NCBI GenBank assembly: GCA_029465975.1
Contig: CM055739.1
Location: forward strand, 9,107,065-9,171,064
Direction: 5' to 3'
Source of the DNA: Dallia pectoralis
Lineage: Eukaryota > Chordata > Actinopteri > Esociformes > Umbridae
DNA: 64,000 bases
Positions within the stretch are counted from its first letter, which is position 1. Each line of letters opens with the position of its first letter. Shown in pieces: positions 38,577 through 50,473 of this stretch. The position numbers and the translations under genes were made by a program. The notes under the pieces were generated by a model. The model saw only the letters and a list, made by a program, of their open reading frames with translations, was not told the DNA's origin and did no database searches.

Positions 38577-41211
38577 TTGTGGAACAAACTTGGATGTTGG
38601 GTTTCACCAAAGATTTTAAGTGTGTGTGTGTGTGTGTGTGTGTGTAAACATGGCAGAACCCTACTCACTTGGCCATGTCTCGCGACAGCTGCATGAAGTG
38701 CTCCCCGTCAGTAGGGGGCAGTAGATTCAGGATGCGGCGGTACCCGTCCATCGACTGCTTGTGTTCCCCCACCTGCTCGTACAGGCTGGAACGTTCCCAG
38801 AGGTAGCGCACGTTACCCGGGTCGTACTTGATGGCTGGGAGGAGCAAAGGGGGAGACAGAGACCAAGTTTGGATACAATATTGTTTTAATATGGTTTAAG
38901 TTCGGCTGAACCTTGGTATGATAACTAATAGCCGTGTACACATAACCTGTCAACAGATTAGGGTCACATAGAAATATTCATGTTTTTCATGAAAACACAC
39001 ATGGAATTAAGGTCACTTCACCTTTGGTGTAGCAGATGATGGCCTGCTTGATGTTGTCTTGCTCCAGAGACATGTCGGCCAGCTTGACCCACTCCTCACA
39101 GTCACTGGGGTTGAGGTGAGCAGCAATCAGGCCAAACTGAAGCGACTTCTCAATGTCCCCCTGATCTTCATAGATCATCGCCAGAGTGGAGAAAGGCTCG
39201 TAGGCCAACGGGGCTGAAGGGGAGAACAGAGACGGGGTGCTCTAGTGTTAGAGGGGGTACACTCGGCTTTATTCATAGAGACGTGGTGCTCTAGTGTTAG
39301 AGGGGGTACACTCGGCTTTATTCATAGAGACGTGGTGCTCTAGTGTTAGAGGGGGTACACTCGGCTTTATTCATAGAGACGTGGTGCTCTAGTGTTAGAG
39401 GGGGTACACTCGGCTTTATTCATAGAGACGTGGTGCTCTAGTGTTAGAGGGGGTACACTCGGCTTTATTCATAGAGACGTGGTGCTCTAGTGTTAGAGGG
39501 GGTACACTCGGCTTTATTCATAGAGACCAGGTGCTCTAGTGTTCGAGGGTACAGTCGGCTTTATTCATTCAACCCAGGTGGTTTTAATGCATTTATCACA
39601 CAGCGAAATAAAACAACTCACCCTGGCGAATGATCTCCATACACATAAGAATGGCGTCCTCCTTGTCCCCGCGGGCGTATCGGATGTTGGCTTCTCCCAT
39701 GAGGCCCCTCAGGGCGCGGGGTAGTTTGCTGCGGTGACGTTTCGCCTAAACCACACAACACAAACTGATCACAATACTGACCCACAATAACGAGGACCGT
39801 CGAGAAGTTCAGGTAAATGCAACGGAGGTGATTTAGTGAACCGTGCTCAAGTGGAAAGGTGTTAAAAGGTGCCTGAGACCCGACTATCGATTAGAGCAGC
39901 AGGTTACCTAGGAGAGTTGGGCAAGTAAAAACATTGCTGGATTGAATTTCTGAGCAGTCAAGGTGATCTGTCAGCTTGTCCTTCCGCAGGACACTTAACT
40001 GAACCAAATTCCTTCAGGGTCATGAAAGAACATAAATTAACTGTTGCATTGCATGATACCTCCAAGTCAAAGCTTTAGCTCAGCTAGGGTAAAGGAGGTC
40101 ACGCTGCTAGCTTAGCGAGGAGCCCAAATTCAGCTCAAACTACGAGTCTTTGCTACTACACAACACCACTCTACAAGAAGCATCTCTACTGGTCACACCA
40201 CATAAAAACAGCCAATTAGACAGTGCAATCAAGGACACTTCATTTACAAGTCATCAGCATATGTTCTTATCAGGAGCAACTAAATCTGGACAACTGTGGG
40301 ACCCATAAAAACAGCATTGCAGGCAGCGTCTACATCACAGCTATTTATTGTCTTTATCTCACCTTCATCATCTTCTTGTTCTCCCTGTTCAGTTCCATCT
40401 CCAGAGCTAAGACATCCCCAGCTGTGGGCGTTGCGTTCTCATCCTCCTCCCCTTTGCCTTCTACCTTTACCCCATCATCTTCTTCATCCTCCTCATCTTC
40501 ATCCTCCTCATCTTCATCCTCATCAAAATCCTCATCTTCTAAGTCCTCAGTCTGCTCGGTTTCCGTTCCCTCACCTATCATCGAAGCGAAGGCCTTCTGG
40601 ACAGAGAGACTAACACCTTCTGGGCCAGCTGAAAGGTGGTTAATATTAATTAACATTAATACAACATTAGTACAAATACCTGAAGAATACACTGAGCGGT
40701 TTAGAACAGGCTGGTGCCAGACAGAATAACATTGATGACACCCATAGGGTCACACAAGTCAGTATAGACACTCATGGGGTCACACAAACCAGCAGTAGAC
40801 ACCCATACAGTCACACAAACCAGTATAGACACCCATGGGGTCACAAACCAGTAGACACCCATAGGGTCACACAAACCAGTATAGACACTCACGGGTTGCA
40901 GCACGTTTTCTGCAACGTCTCGGAACGCGACCGCGAGAAGTACTGGGTAGAGTGTCATCTGGGCCAATCTCCTCATAATCCTCGAAATTCCTTTCATTTG
41001 ATTGCTGAAAGAAAATGTCAAACTAAGTAGTGGTGCAACATACAGATTCAACACGTTTCACGGACTCAGTATCTACGTAACTTCGAGCCAAGGGATCAGA
41101 TAGTTCACTTACGTTCAACTTGGCTTTACGTTCCTCCCGCTGGATTTCAAACTCCTCGAATGTGATCCTCCCTTCGAGGTAATCAATGAGCTCTGAGCTA
41201 AACCCTGACAT
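29225..41211 (-). CDS. gtf3c3: General transcription factor 3C polypeptide 3 (TFIIIC102)
   Basis: TPR subunit of TFIIIC, which binds box A/B promoters and recruits TFIIIB for RNA polymerase III. Exons in order: 41113-41211, 40893-41004, 40363-40628, 39622-39745, 39022-39213, 38669-38834, 38368-38515, 38092-38269, 37839-37939, 36145-36316, 35825-36027, 35248-35349, 35020-35155, 34776-34918, 34220-34302, 33823-33877, 30433-30568, 30006-30130, 29499-29651, 29225-29347; all phases agree, 938 aa (human 886). The N-terminus MSGFSSELIDYLEGRITFEE is diagnostic. A Glu/Asp tract lies near residue 110-140 (exon 3), then SKLPRALRGLMGEANIR, then TPRs to the end (AYEPFSTLAMIYEDQGD, YLDVAEAFLDEGQYNSALPL, AIHYYQKALSFPPSVLE). 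Introns hold several minisatellites and an antisense LINE. The 34919-35019 intron is only 101 bp. Confidence 0.97.
29700..29995. repeat. Tandem repeat AGACAGTTACATATA, about 24-28 bp
   Basis: AGTTACATATA(G/A)A(G/A)ACC units, about 11 copies, in the gtf3c3 intron next to exon 30006-30130. Confidence 0.9.
30945..33485 (+). mobile_element. L2-clade LINE, 5'-truncated, with frameshifted reverse transcriptase
   Basis: The copy starts inside the C-terminal endonuclease region (GNVLDLVFTR) and carries a reverse transcriptase: NNYRPVSLLSFLSKTLE, QSGFKTGHSTETALL, LLDLSAAFDTVNH, GVPQGSVLGPLL, YADDTQLF. The frame breaks twice, at about 32310 (looks like a 5-bp insertion) and about 32595, so it cannot make an intact enzyme. 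The 3' end is the characteristic GTCGCTCTGGATAAGAGCGT stem, then short AAATGT-type repeats. It sits antisense in the gtf3c3 intron between exons 33823-33877 and 30433-30568. No clear target duplication was seen. Confidence 0.92.
33486..33822. other. gtf3c3 intron, unique
   Basis: Nothing recognised between the LINE tail and exon 33823-33877. Confidence 0.5.
34335..34575. repeat. 48-bp tandem repeat, about 5 copies
   Basis: TATAACAGGGGCCCTAGTAA recurs every 48 bp in the gtf3c3 intron, about 30 bp from exon 34220-34302. Confidence 0.95.
35350..35824. other. gtf3c3 intron, unique
   Basis: No repeat array here apart from a short CA run at the 35825 donor. Confidence 0.5.
36405..37838. repeat. 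33-bp minisatellite carrying a 5' splice site
   Basis: About 40 copies of AGAGGTGTTACGTGGTACTC, then ACAGTAAGGGGGG. The right edge is exactly the donor of gtf3c3 exon 37839-37939, so on the sense strand every full unit contains GTGAGTACCACG, identical to the real donor. Variation is mainly G-run length and TAAG/TTAG. Confidence 0.96.
38523..38574. repeat. (CA)n at a gtf3c3 3' splice site
   Basis: A pure CA run (TG on the sense strand) immediately upstream of the acceptor of exon 38368-38515. A second TG/CA tract lies at 38620-38645. Confidence 0.93.
39236..39570. repeat. 49-bp tandem repeat, about 6.5 copies
   Basis: GTGCTCTAGTGTTAGAGGGG occurs at 39237, 39286 and 39335, then every 49 bp. 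It starts about 20 bp from the 3' splice site of gtf3c3 exon 39022-39213. Confidence 0.95.
39905..40025 (+). mobile_element. Degenerate tRNA-derived SINE
   Basis: GAGTTGGGCAAGTAA, TTGCTGGATTGAATTTCTGA and TGTCCTTCCGCAGGACACTT parallel a common fish SINE head and body (B box decayed). In a gtf3c3 intron. Confidence 0.5.
40735..40892. repeat. Approximately 31-bp repeat at the gtf3c3 exon 2 donor
   Basis: Five copies of CCCATAGGGTCACACAAACC plus AGTATAGACA, ending at the donor of exon 40893-41004. The unit overlaps the donor sequence. Confidence 0.93.
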
Positions 41212-41692
41212 CGTACCGACCAATGTAATACGTATGCATTTAAATAAAACGAGGAAAATTGTACATTGACTCACTGGTAAACAAACAAAGCGTGGTGACT
41301 AGCATGAATTACATATTTAAAAATCGACGGAAGTTTCCTTGAACTCTTCTTCGACGCTTCAAGTATTTAATTTCTCACTACGCCATCTAGTGGTGAGTAC
41401 GTTCACTACCAACACGAAGACAAGAAACAAACAACAAACAGGATGCAAATCAACACATAAATAATTTGTTTGTTTGTTGTTGAACAGATACAATAATTGA
41501 GGAGCCTTGCTAAATAGTTGGGGCAGAAATGTGTTGTGTATGTTTATCATAATGGTTTTACAAATTCGCACTCTACTACATAGACAGTATTTTAACCCCG
41601 TCCATTAGGGGGCGCTAATATCGCTTTTAGTCAGTAATGCGCAACAACATCTTATTAGAGGAAGAACTTCGTTCGCAGTCGTTACTGATGTT
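41212..41692. promoter_or_regulatory. Shared head-to-head promoter of gtf3c3 and pcnp
   Basis: Only 481 bp separate the two divergent start codons, so both 5' UTRs and promoters must share this segment. An ETS-type CGGAAG occurs at 41328-41333. No TATA box is obvious. The transcription starts are not determined. Confidence 0.7.
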
Positions 41693-44600
41693 ATGGCGGA
41701 TTACAACAAGCACGGCACCAAGCGGCGCTCTGATGATGGAGGTGATACTAGTACAAATTTAGGGGCAATGTATCGTTATCGTCGCGAAATTAAACAAAAA
41801 ATATACGTCAAATCCATATATAACTAGCTAGTACAATAAATAGCCCCATGCTTCATCGAACTCTCGATGAATCATCGGCCTGTCCCCATTTAGCAAGCTA
41901 GTCCCCATTTAGCCAGCTAGTCCCCATTTAGCAAGCTAGTCCCCATTTGGCAAGCTCGTCCCCATTTAGCAAGCTAGTCCCCATTTGGCAAGCTCGTCCC
42001 CATTTAGCAAGCTAGTCCCCATTTAGCAAGCTAGTCCCCATTTGGCAGCTAGTCCCCATTTAGCAAGCTAGTCCCCATTTAGCAAGCTAGTCCCCATTTG
42101 GCAGCTAGTCCCCATTTAGCAAGCTATTCCCCATTTGACAAGCTAGTCCCCATTTAGCAAGCTAGTCCCCATTTGGCTGCTAGCTAGCTTTAACAACCAT
42201 TGATGTAGTTGATGTTAACGACTAACGTCTAACGTCTACTGAGCCGGTATCGGATTTTATTAGATGCCCTGTCCTTGATGACTTCCTACCAAAATAGAAA
42301 TGTAGCCACTATTCTGCAACATGTTATGATGCAACTACGTCTATTATATAGTTATTGTTTCCGTTAGCACAACGTCTGTGGAATGCATCGTACTGAATGT
42401 GGAATGCATGTCTAAAGTCAGATCAACATGAAGTGGTTAACTTCGAATAATCGCAATCGCTTTAGATTCATCAAGTAGGGTCAACGTGACTAGATTTATG
42501 ACTAAAAGACCACCCATAACTACAGTGGGTGTTTGGTCTTTTGGCACCACAATCTGCGAGCAGGTTAAGGTACCAGCCGTCAACTACACCGTCTCCCAGG
42601 TAACAGTAGGCCACTCTTGGTTTCCTAGGCAACAGTTGCTCACCTCGGTAAGTTGTTTCACCTCCAGCAGGACCGGAGGAGATGGGAGACAGTGTGAAAA
42701 CTAAGACTGTCTCTTCCAGCATTGGAGGAGGGCGGGGAGGGGTGGGTAAAAGCCCCAGCCAGGGGAAGGAGTCAACCTCGAGCCACCCCGTACCCCCGGC
42801 CCCAAAAGTCTCCAAGACTGGGTTTGGTCTGATTAGCCAGCCGATAAAAAAGCCTGCGCCCATCTCTATCAAGCTGGGTGCTAGTGTAAGTACCAGGAGG
42901 GGAAGTGTGTGTCTGACTGGTCCCGTACTGCCCATGTACACAAGAAAAGCAACTTTGTATCCTTGTCAGTGTTCTGATTCCTCGACTGATTGATGGATGT
43001 GTCTCTCTGTGCTTCAATTTTTAGAAACCCAAAGAGCCTGTTCCTGTACCTGCCAAGAAACCAGCTCTAGCCTCGGTTTTCAATGACGACTCCGATGATG
43101 TGAGTTACACAAAGACAACCATGTAGATAGATAGACTATCCAAGCAGACTACAGAAGCGGCAGCCTAGTGGATGGAGCATCTAACTAGTTAATGAAAAGC
43201 AGCTGGCAATTCACACTAGTTGCTCGTTGGGTTATTGCTGTAACTGATAATGTGTTCTCAGTCAACTTGCATGTTAAAATTAACTATCAGACTTCGGCTG
43301 TAACTATACTCATGTTGTTACAATATACATTGTAACACCTGTTGGTACAATATGCCTGCTGTAACATTACACATGCTATAACACCTGTTGGTACAATATG
43401 CCTGATGTAACATTACACATGATATAACACCTGTTAGTACAGTATGCCTGTTGTAACTATACACATGCTATAACACCTGTTGGTACAATATGCCTGATGT
43501 AACATTACATATGCTATAACACCTGTTGGTACAATATGCCTGATGTAACTAAACACATGTTATAACACCAGTTGGTACAATATGCCTGCTGTAACTATAC
43601 ACATGTTATAACACCTGTTGGTACAATATGCCTGTTGTAACTATACACATGTTATAACACCTGTTTGTTCAATATGCCTGCTGTAACTATACACATGTTA
43701 TAACACCTGTTGGTACAATATGCCTGTTGTAACTATACACATGTTATAACACCTGTTGGTACAATATGCCTGTTGTAACTATACACATGTTATAACACCT
43801 GTTGGTACAATATGCCTGTTGTAACTATACACATATTATAACACCTGTTGGTACAATATGCCTGTTGTAACTATACACATGTTATAACACATGTTGGTAC
43901 AATATGCCTGCTGTAACTATACACATGTTATAACACCTGTTGGTTCAATATGCCTGCTGTAACTATACACATGTTATAACACATGTTGGTACAGTATGCC
44001 TGCTGTAACTATACACATGCTATAACACCTATTAGTACAATATGCCTGCTGTAACAATACACATGTTATAACACCTGTTTCTCTTGTCTGACAGAGTGAG
44101 GAGGAGATGCCTGCAGAGGCCAAGATGAGGATGAAGAACATTGGCAGGTGAGATCTGTGGTTTCCTTATTATGGAGGTCTATGTGTGCCATAATGTGATA
44201 TGTATAAATACTTAAATATATAAATACAGAAATAAATATATAAACACTTAAACAAATACATGTATAATGAAATACCTAACTATATAAATAATTAGATACT
44301 TGAATATATAAATACACGTTGCATTTGCGATGTGTACACTTATGAATCTTCCAATAGCAATAGACATTTCATTTGGATGGTGTGATGTTGTACGTCGTTC
44401 AAATGCAATGGGGCAGGACCTAGCTTTTTTTATAGAGCTGTTCGCTTTGGACTGTATGTTTTATGCTTGGAACACTGTGATTGGACACTTGAACGCAAAC
44501 TAACAAATGAGAAATGTCAATGAAGTAGCACAGAAACGGGTTTCTGTGTTTCCTTGATTGCTATGAATCCAAAATTGGGGCACTTTAAAAATAACTTGAA

Positions 44601-45892
44601 TTTATATTGTTAGCAAGTGGCCTGTTTTGAGTTACTTTCATTGCGACAACCGCATGATCAGGTGGAGGACTGGAGATTAATCGGCCACTAAACATTGTTG
44701 TGGTTAATTCCGTATAATAGGCTAGTGGGCGTTTTTACATATATGTAAAACAGAATTTACCAACAGCGCACATGACAGTTGTCCCAAAGCGCCATATGCA
44801 GTATACTGGTATACTGGTTCCAAACGGAAACAGATGAATCCATGAAGCGTGTGCAAACAAGTGACTGTGTGGCTAGTGAACTCAACCTTGGCTGAACCGT
44901 ACCGTGAGTCCTGAACCGTGAAAACAAACTGAACCGTACCGTGAGCGTTGAATCACCAATTAAACTGAACTGTGAGATGAACAAAACCGTCCCATCCCTA
45001 ATGTGTGCATTTATGTAGATTTTCTTTTTCAAAGACAGAATAGGGGACATTTGATGTCACGTTGTTTCTTCTCCAATGGGGTGGTATGAACTATTACAGG
45101 GTGGAAAACAAAACCAACATGAATAATTTAAAATTAAATAATTTCCCATAAAACATAATAAATATTTAAATAACAATATATACTAGTCAGTCTTTTTATA
45201 TGATTTCTAACATGAGTTCCACTGTTCTGGACATGTGCCAATCTGGTAGCTGATATTATTAACAGTGTGTAGAATATTAATGCTTTGAGCCGTAGCACTG
45301 TGATTAAGCAATATAAAGGTTGAATGCCGAACCTGACTTATTTCCGTCGTAATATGATCTAATGGGGTTGACATTAATGAGTGAGTGATACAGACTAACA
45401 TTATGAAACTTACTGAATGACTGTTTTCAATGTGTATGCTCTCCAAATGTGATGTCATTGTGTTTTTATTATTACAAACTAACAAAATGGAGAGTGATTT
45501 CGGTGGCGCACATGTGTGTGTTAATTTAATATGAATGCTATCATCATAGGAAAATGATTAATAATTAGCCAGTTTAACTAGAACTACAAAACAATATTGT
45601 ATGCCTTCTCATAGTAGATGTAAAATAAATGCATGTTATATCCATTCACATCAATTATTTTCTTAAGTTTAAAAAACACTTGCCACGATAGTTAAAAGCT
45701 TTTGAAAATAGCATTTAGACAATTGTGTGAAAATAAATCTTATTTTCACGATCCCTTTAATGTTTTTTCCCCCACAGGGAGACGCCCACATCAGCAGGCC
45801 CCAACTCCTTTAACAAGGGGAAGCAAGGATTCTCCGACCACCAGAAACTCTGGGAGAGGAAACTCAAGTCTCAGTCGGACACTGACCAATAG
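41693..45892 (+). CDS. pcnp: PEST proteolytic signal-containing nuclear protein
   Basis: Small nuclear protein, a reported ubiquitination substrate linked to cell-cycle control; its molecular role is poorly known. Exons 41693-41741, 42671-42885, 43025-43099, 44095-44147, 45778-45892; phases agree and give 168 aa (human 178). Conserved blocks visible: VKTKTVSSSIGG, PAPISIKLGAS, EEEMPAEAKMRMKNIGR, and the near-invariant C-terminus TPTSAGPNSFNKGKQGF then DHQKLWERKLKS. The Pro/Ser/Glu/Asp-rich middle fits the PEST character. The N-terminal MADYNKHGTKRRSDDGG diverges from mammals. It is head-to-head with gtf3c3 and convergent with il18rap. Confidence 0.97.
41885..42180. repeat. 19-20-bp repeat TAGTCCCCATTTAGCAAGC
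   Basis: About 15 copies in pcnp intron 1, with TTTGGCAAGCTCG and TTTGGCAGCTAG variants. Confidence 0.95.
43153..43222 (+). mobile_element. Degenerate SINE head
   Basis: GCGGCAGCCTAGTGGATGGA then GCATCTAACTAGTTAATGAA resembles the tRNA-derived head of a common fish SINE. It has no body. In pcnp intron 3. Confidence 0.45.
43300..44080. repeat. 46-bp minisatellite, about 16 copies
   Basis: Unit: TGTAACTATACACATGTTAT plus AACACCTGTTGGTACAATAT plus GCCTGT. It runs into the acceptor of pcnp exon 4: the last partial unit (ATAACACCTGTTT) is part of the real pyrimidine tract. Confidence 0.95.
44148..45777. other. pcnp intron 4
   Basis: AT-rich intron without tandem arrays. No other feature seen. 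Confidence 0.5.
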
Positions 45893-46480
45893 GACGGCGC
45901 CTTGTTGGTTATCACTCACAGGAGGACAAGTCGGGGTCTGCCCGGCTTGGTTACCATGACAACGGTCAAAATGCACACCGCACGTGTGTTTGTTTTCATG
46001 TGGAGTGACGACACCTTGAATACGCGTGCTTTTGCTTCTTTGCTTTTGTCTGTTGACGACGGTGTAAAGAAACTGTACATATCTAACGAGGGCGGGACGT
46101 CTGTGCTGGTTTTTATATCTATTTTCTGTGTGTAGTTTCTTTGTGTGTGTGTGTGTGTGTGCGTGCGTGCGTGTGTGCGTGCGTGTTTGCGTGTGAGTGA
46201 TAACAGCCAATCAGAGCATGTGTAGGTAAGGGCAACGAGGGGGGACATTTTGGGAGGCAAACGTTTGAGACGACGACTAGACTAGAACTGTCTATGTCAT
46301 CTAAGATATCGTGCTACTTTATAACAGTCCATACTGGGTCTTCATGGCCTGGCCCGTCCAATGTCTTCCCCTGAACTAGGCACCGTTTGTCAGACATGGA
46401 GTGAGCCCAGTCCTGTTATACCTGGGACTCATGTGAAATACAAACTAATTGATAGTAGTCCAATAAACACACCTTACTTA
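45893..46480 (+). other. pcnp: pcnp 3' UTR with probable poly(A) signal
   Basis: Follows the stop codon. AATAAA at 46462-46467 is the best poly(A) signal. A GT-rich tract lies at 46143-46195. Confidence 0.5.
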
Positions 46481-47159
46481 AAATGGTTTCATTTATTTAA
46501 CAACAACAGTTTGGCCTTTACACACTACACATTAATAGTCATTATTATTTATTATTAAACTTTATGACAGGTTTGTGCATATGAACGGGAGCTGAGAACT
46601 GGACATACCTTAGATGGGTGAACACGAGGTCAGCAGTTGTGCTTCACAAAAGGTCATTCTTAAGCTGTCTGCTTTTTTTTCACCTAAGCTTATAATGCGA
46701 TTATATGACACTGTTATTTCCTATTAACCGTTTGGTTGTTCAAACTTCATCATGAGCTTGTAATGCAAGAGCTTTATATCAATATACGGCTACCTTCTAT
46801 TTTCTGTGTCCTTAAGGATGTGTTCATATTGACTACATTGAAAGAGCGTTACTGGATAAGTAGATATGATGCAAACTAGTCCAGTTCCCCACAAATACAG
46901 ACTTCGATGTGTTGTGAGAAAATTTGGCCTGTAGTTAAACACAGAGCCCCCGGGGTGCGTCTGTTTTCTGTAGGTTGTAGGAGGGGAAACACCTTATTAG
47001 AAGCAACAACACCATGTAGAGACACTGCTGTGATAGGCGTCCACACAGGAACTGTCTGAAGATTCAGTTGATTAGAAATCCACACTGTTACCAGTCCACA
47101 AAACGCTCGTTTGTGTAGGTGTGAAATAACCAATGTCATTCCTGAGAACTGGTGTGTCA
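46481..47159. other. Interval between convergent pcnp and il18rap
   Basis: Presumably includes the il18rap 3' UTR. No repeat or gene recognised. Confidence 0.5.
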
Positions 47160-50100
47160 TCAACAGCCACTTGAAACCCCTCTCGGAGTCATAGGCAGAG
47201 TTTTGCGTAGGGATCTCCAGAACCTCGACCCGGAGTTGGAGCTAGTGACCATCCGTCCCTGGTCCTGGGGGTTCCAGTAGAGAGCAGGCAGAACTCTGAT
47301 GGCCCTACGGACCACCGGGGGCATTGTATCGGCAGGAGGGCCCGGAGACAGGGGCACCGAGAGGGTCGTGTTGGTGCTGGGTTTTGCGGCGGTGAGATGG
47401 GTGCCGAGGCTGGTTCTGGTAGCGGGTACGGGGCCTGTGTTGGTCCAGATGAGGATGATCCGGAGGCACGCGTCCTGCTGCATGGCTCTGATGCCCGTCT
47501 CCAGCTCGAACAGGCAGGTGCTGGACATGTAGTCGGGACTCATCAGACACACCAGAAGCCTGCTACTGTGGATGGCCCACACCACATCTGCTGCATACGC
47601 TGTGGCACAGAGTTAACACAGGGTTACCACAGAGTTAACACACACACACACTACTGTGGATGGCCCATACCACATATGTTGCATATGCTGCAGCACAGAG
47701 TTAACACATGGTTAGCACAGAGTTAGCGCATAGTTAACACTGAGTTAGCACTGGTTTAACACAGACACACACACACACACACACACGCATCTGTAAAGAC
47801 TTGCATGCCAACACGTGGGACATGTTCTGTAGTGAAACGGAAGGGGAGGCTGAAGATTAAATCGGACTCTTAGACACTTATATGGGGGTGCTACGCCAGC
47901 TTTACTTTTAGTATCACTGTTTTACAGTCTACTCACTAAATGGCAATAAACTTGCCTGCTCACCTATCACCTGGTCCTAGATCAGCTTGTGCTGCCAATT
48001 CATCTGCTGTTGGTTGGCTTTACTACCAACTCCTATTGACCGGATCTGCCGCACAAATGAATCTGGGATAAGGCTATTTCCCGGACGGCACTCTATTGTC
48101 CCATATCTAACGGTGATTTCCTGTCGTATCCCTGCTGTCGCCCCGCTGCAGCTCCCAACATACTGAAACTAAATGAAAATGGCAGCATCTCTTACTCCTT
48201 GGTAACAACCACAAAAAGCAACTCTATTCTTTCCACCGCTGTACTACTCAGTCAATGGATGGACTCTCCGCAACGAGACGAGTCCCTGACGATGATACTC
48301 CGATCGCTGATCAATATGCACCCTCACAACCACACATGAGCCAGCAACACAGCAAAGGTTTGAACCTGAAATATGGACTGCTTGGCAAAACCAAAGAGTC
48401 TCTAGACAACCACGCCATCTGCCACCCCCTACTACAGTATGCTTGTTTTTACCAAGCTTCTATTGGCTCCTCTTAAAAGCAGTGCACTACATAGGGGACA
48501 GGAGGCTATATGGGACACAACTCACCTCCCCCCGGCAGCAGGTCTCTCTCCAGGAGACAGAGGCGGTATCCCCACTTCTCCTCCAGAATCCTGGGCAAGA
48601 GCACCTCCAGGGGCTCCTTTGTCACATGTACTCCCCCAACCTCCTCAGAGGAGGGAGGACAGGGCACATAGGACACAAAGGCATCAAACTCCTTACCTGT
48701 AGTGTCGAAACAGCATATAATAAAAACCATGTTCTACCAGAAAGTAAGTGCCAATGAATACACACTTAGGGCAGAATGGGGTAACTGTGCCAATGAATAC
48801 ACACTTAGGGCAGAATGGGGTAACTGTGCCAATGAATACACACTTAGGGCAGAATGGGGTAACTGTGCCAATGAATACACACTTAGGGCAGAATGGGGTA
48901 ACTGTGCCAATGAATACACACTTAGGGCAGAATGGGGTATGTGTGCCAATGAATACACACTTAGGGTAGAATGGGGTAACTGTGCCAATGAATACACACT
49001 TAGGGCAGAATGGGGTAACTGTGCCAATGAATACACACTTAGGGCAGAATGGGGTATGTGTGCCAATGAATACACACTTAGGGTAGAATGGGGTAACTGT
49101 GCCAATGAATACACACTTAGGGCAGAATGGGGTAACTGTGCCAATGAATACACACTTAGGGCAGAATGGGGTATGTGTGCCAATGAATACACACTTAGGG
49201 CAGAATGGGGTATGTGTGCCAATGAATACACACTTAGGGCAGAATGTGGTATGTGTGCCAATGAATACACACTTAGGGTAGAATGGGGTAACTGTGCCAA
49301 TGAATACACACTTAGGGCAGAATGGGGTAACTGTGCCAATGAATACACACTTAGGGCAGAATGGGGTATGTGTGCCAATGAATACACACTTAGGGTAGAA
49401 TGGGGTAACTGTGCCAATGAATACACACTTAGGGCAGAATGGGGTAACTGTGCCAATGAATACACACTTAGGGCAGAATGGGGTAACTGTGCCAATGAAT
49501 ACACACTTAGGGTAGAATGGGGTAACTGTGCCAATGAATACACACTTAGGGCAGAATGGGGTAACTGTGCCAATGAATACACACTTAGGGCAGAATGGGG
49601 TATGTGTGCCAATGAATACACACTTAGGGCAGAATGGGGTATGTGTGCCAATGAATACACACTTAGGGCAGAATGGGGTATGTGTGCCAATGAATACACA
49701 CTTAGGGCAGAATGGGGTAAGTGTGGCAATAAATACATACTTAGGGTAGAACGGGGTAACTGTGCCAATGAATACACACTTAGGGTAGAATGGGGTAAAT
49801 GTGCCAATAAATACATACTTAGGGCAGAATGGGGTAACTGTGGCAATGAATACACTTAGGGATTAATGTTGATTACTAATGACAAAGTACACTTTGTATG
49901 ACTGAATCTACAGTGGATATAAAAGTCTACACACCCCAGTTAAAATGTCTGGAGCTCTGATGTCCCAAATCACAATAACCCACAAATGCCCTCACTAAGG
50001 ACAGGGTCTTGAGCTATTCCTCTGGTTCACAAATGTAGTACAAATTGAAAACATCACATCTTTCGATGTCAAATAACGGATTCTGAACGCCGGCGATTTC

Positions 50101-50378
50101 ATGAACATTGCTATCAGATCTCCAACACAGCTAGCCTTCATTTGTGGTTTTAAACGTGTTATTTAGGAACCTAGCCATTTCCTGACTGCAATCGGTGACA
50201 TCCTGTGTCTCACTTTGGCAGTTAGTGTGGTGAGGTTAAAGGAAAGATTTATTTCTGGTATGTTCGGATGGCTCTGATTTGTGAGTGTGTGTGTGTGTGC
50301 CAATAGTCTCTATAAAATACAAATAATGTGTGTGTGTGTTTCATGTATGTCAGGGGTGGTGATGGTTAGAGTGTGATA

Positions 50379-50428
<50 letters not shown>

Positions 50429-50439
50429 TGTGTGTGTGT

Positions 50440-50473
<34 letters not shown>

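Noticed and set aside
40354..40692. Separate acidic small protein gene
   Set aside because: It is exon 3 of gtf3c3 (acidic segment) with intron flanks.
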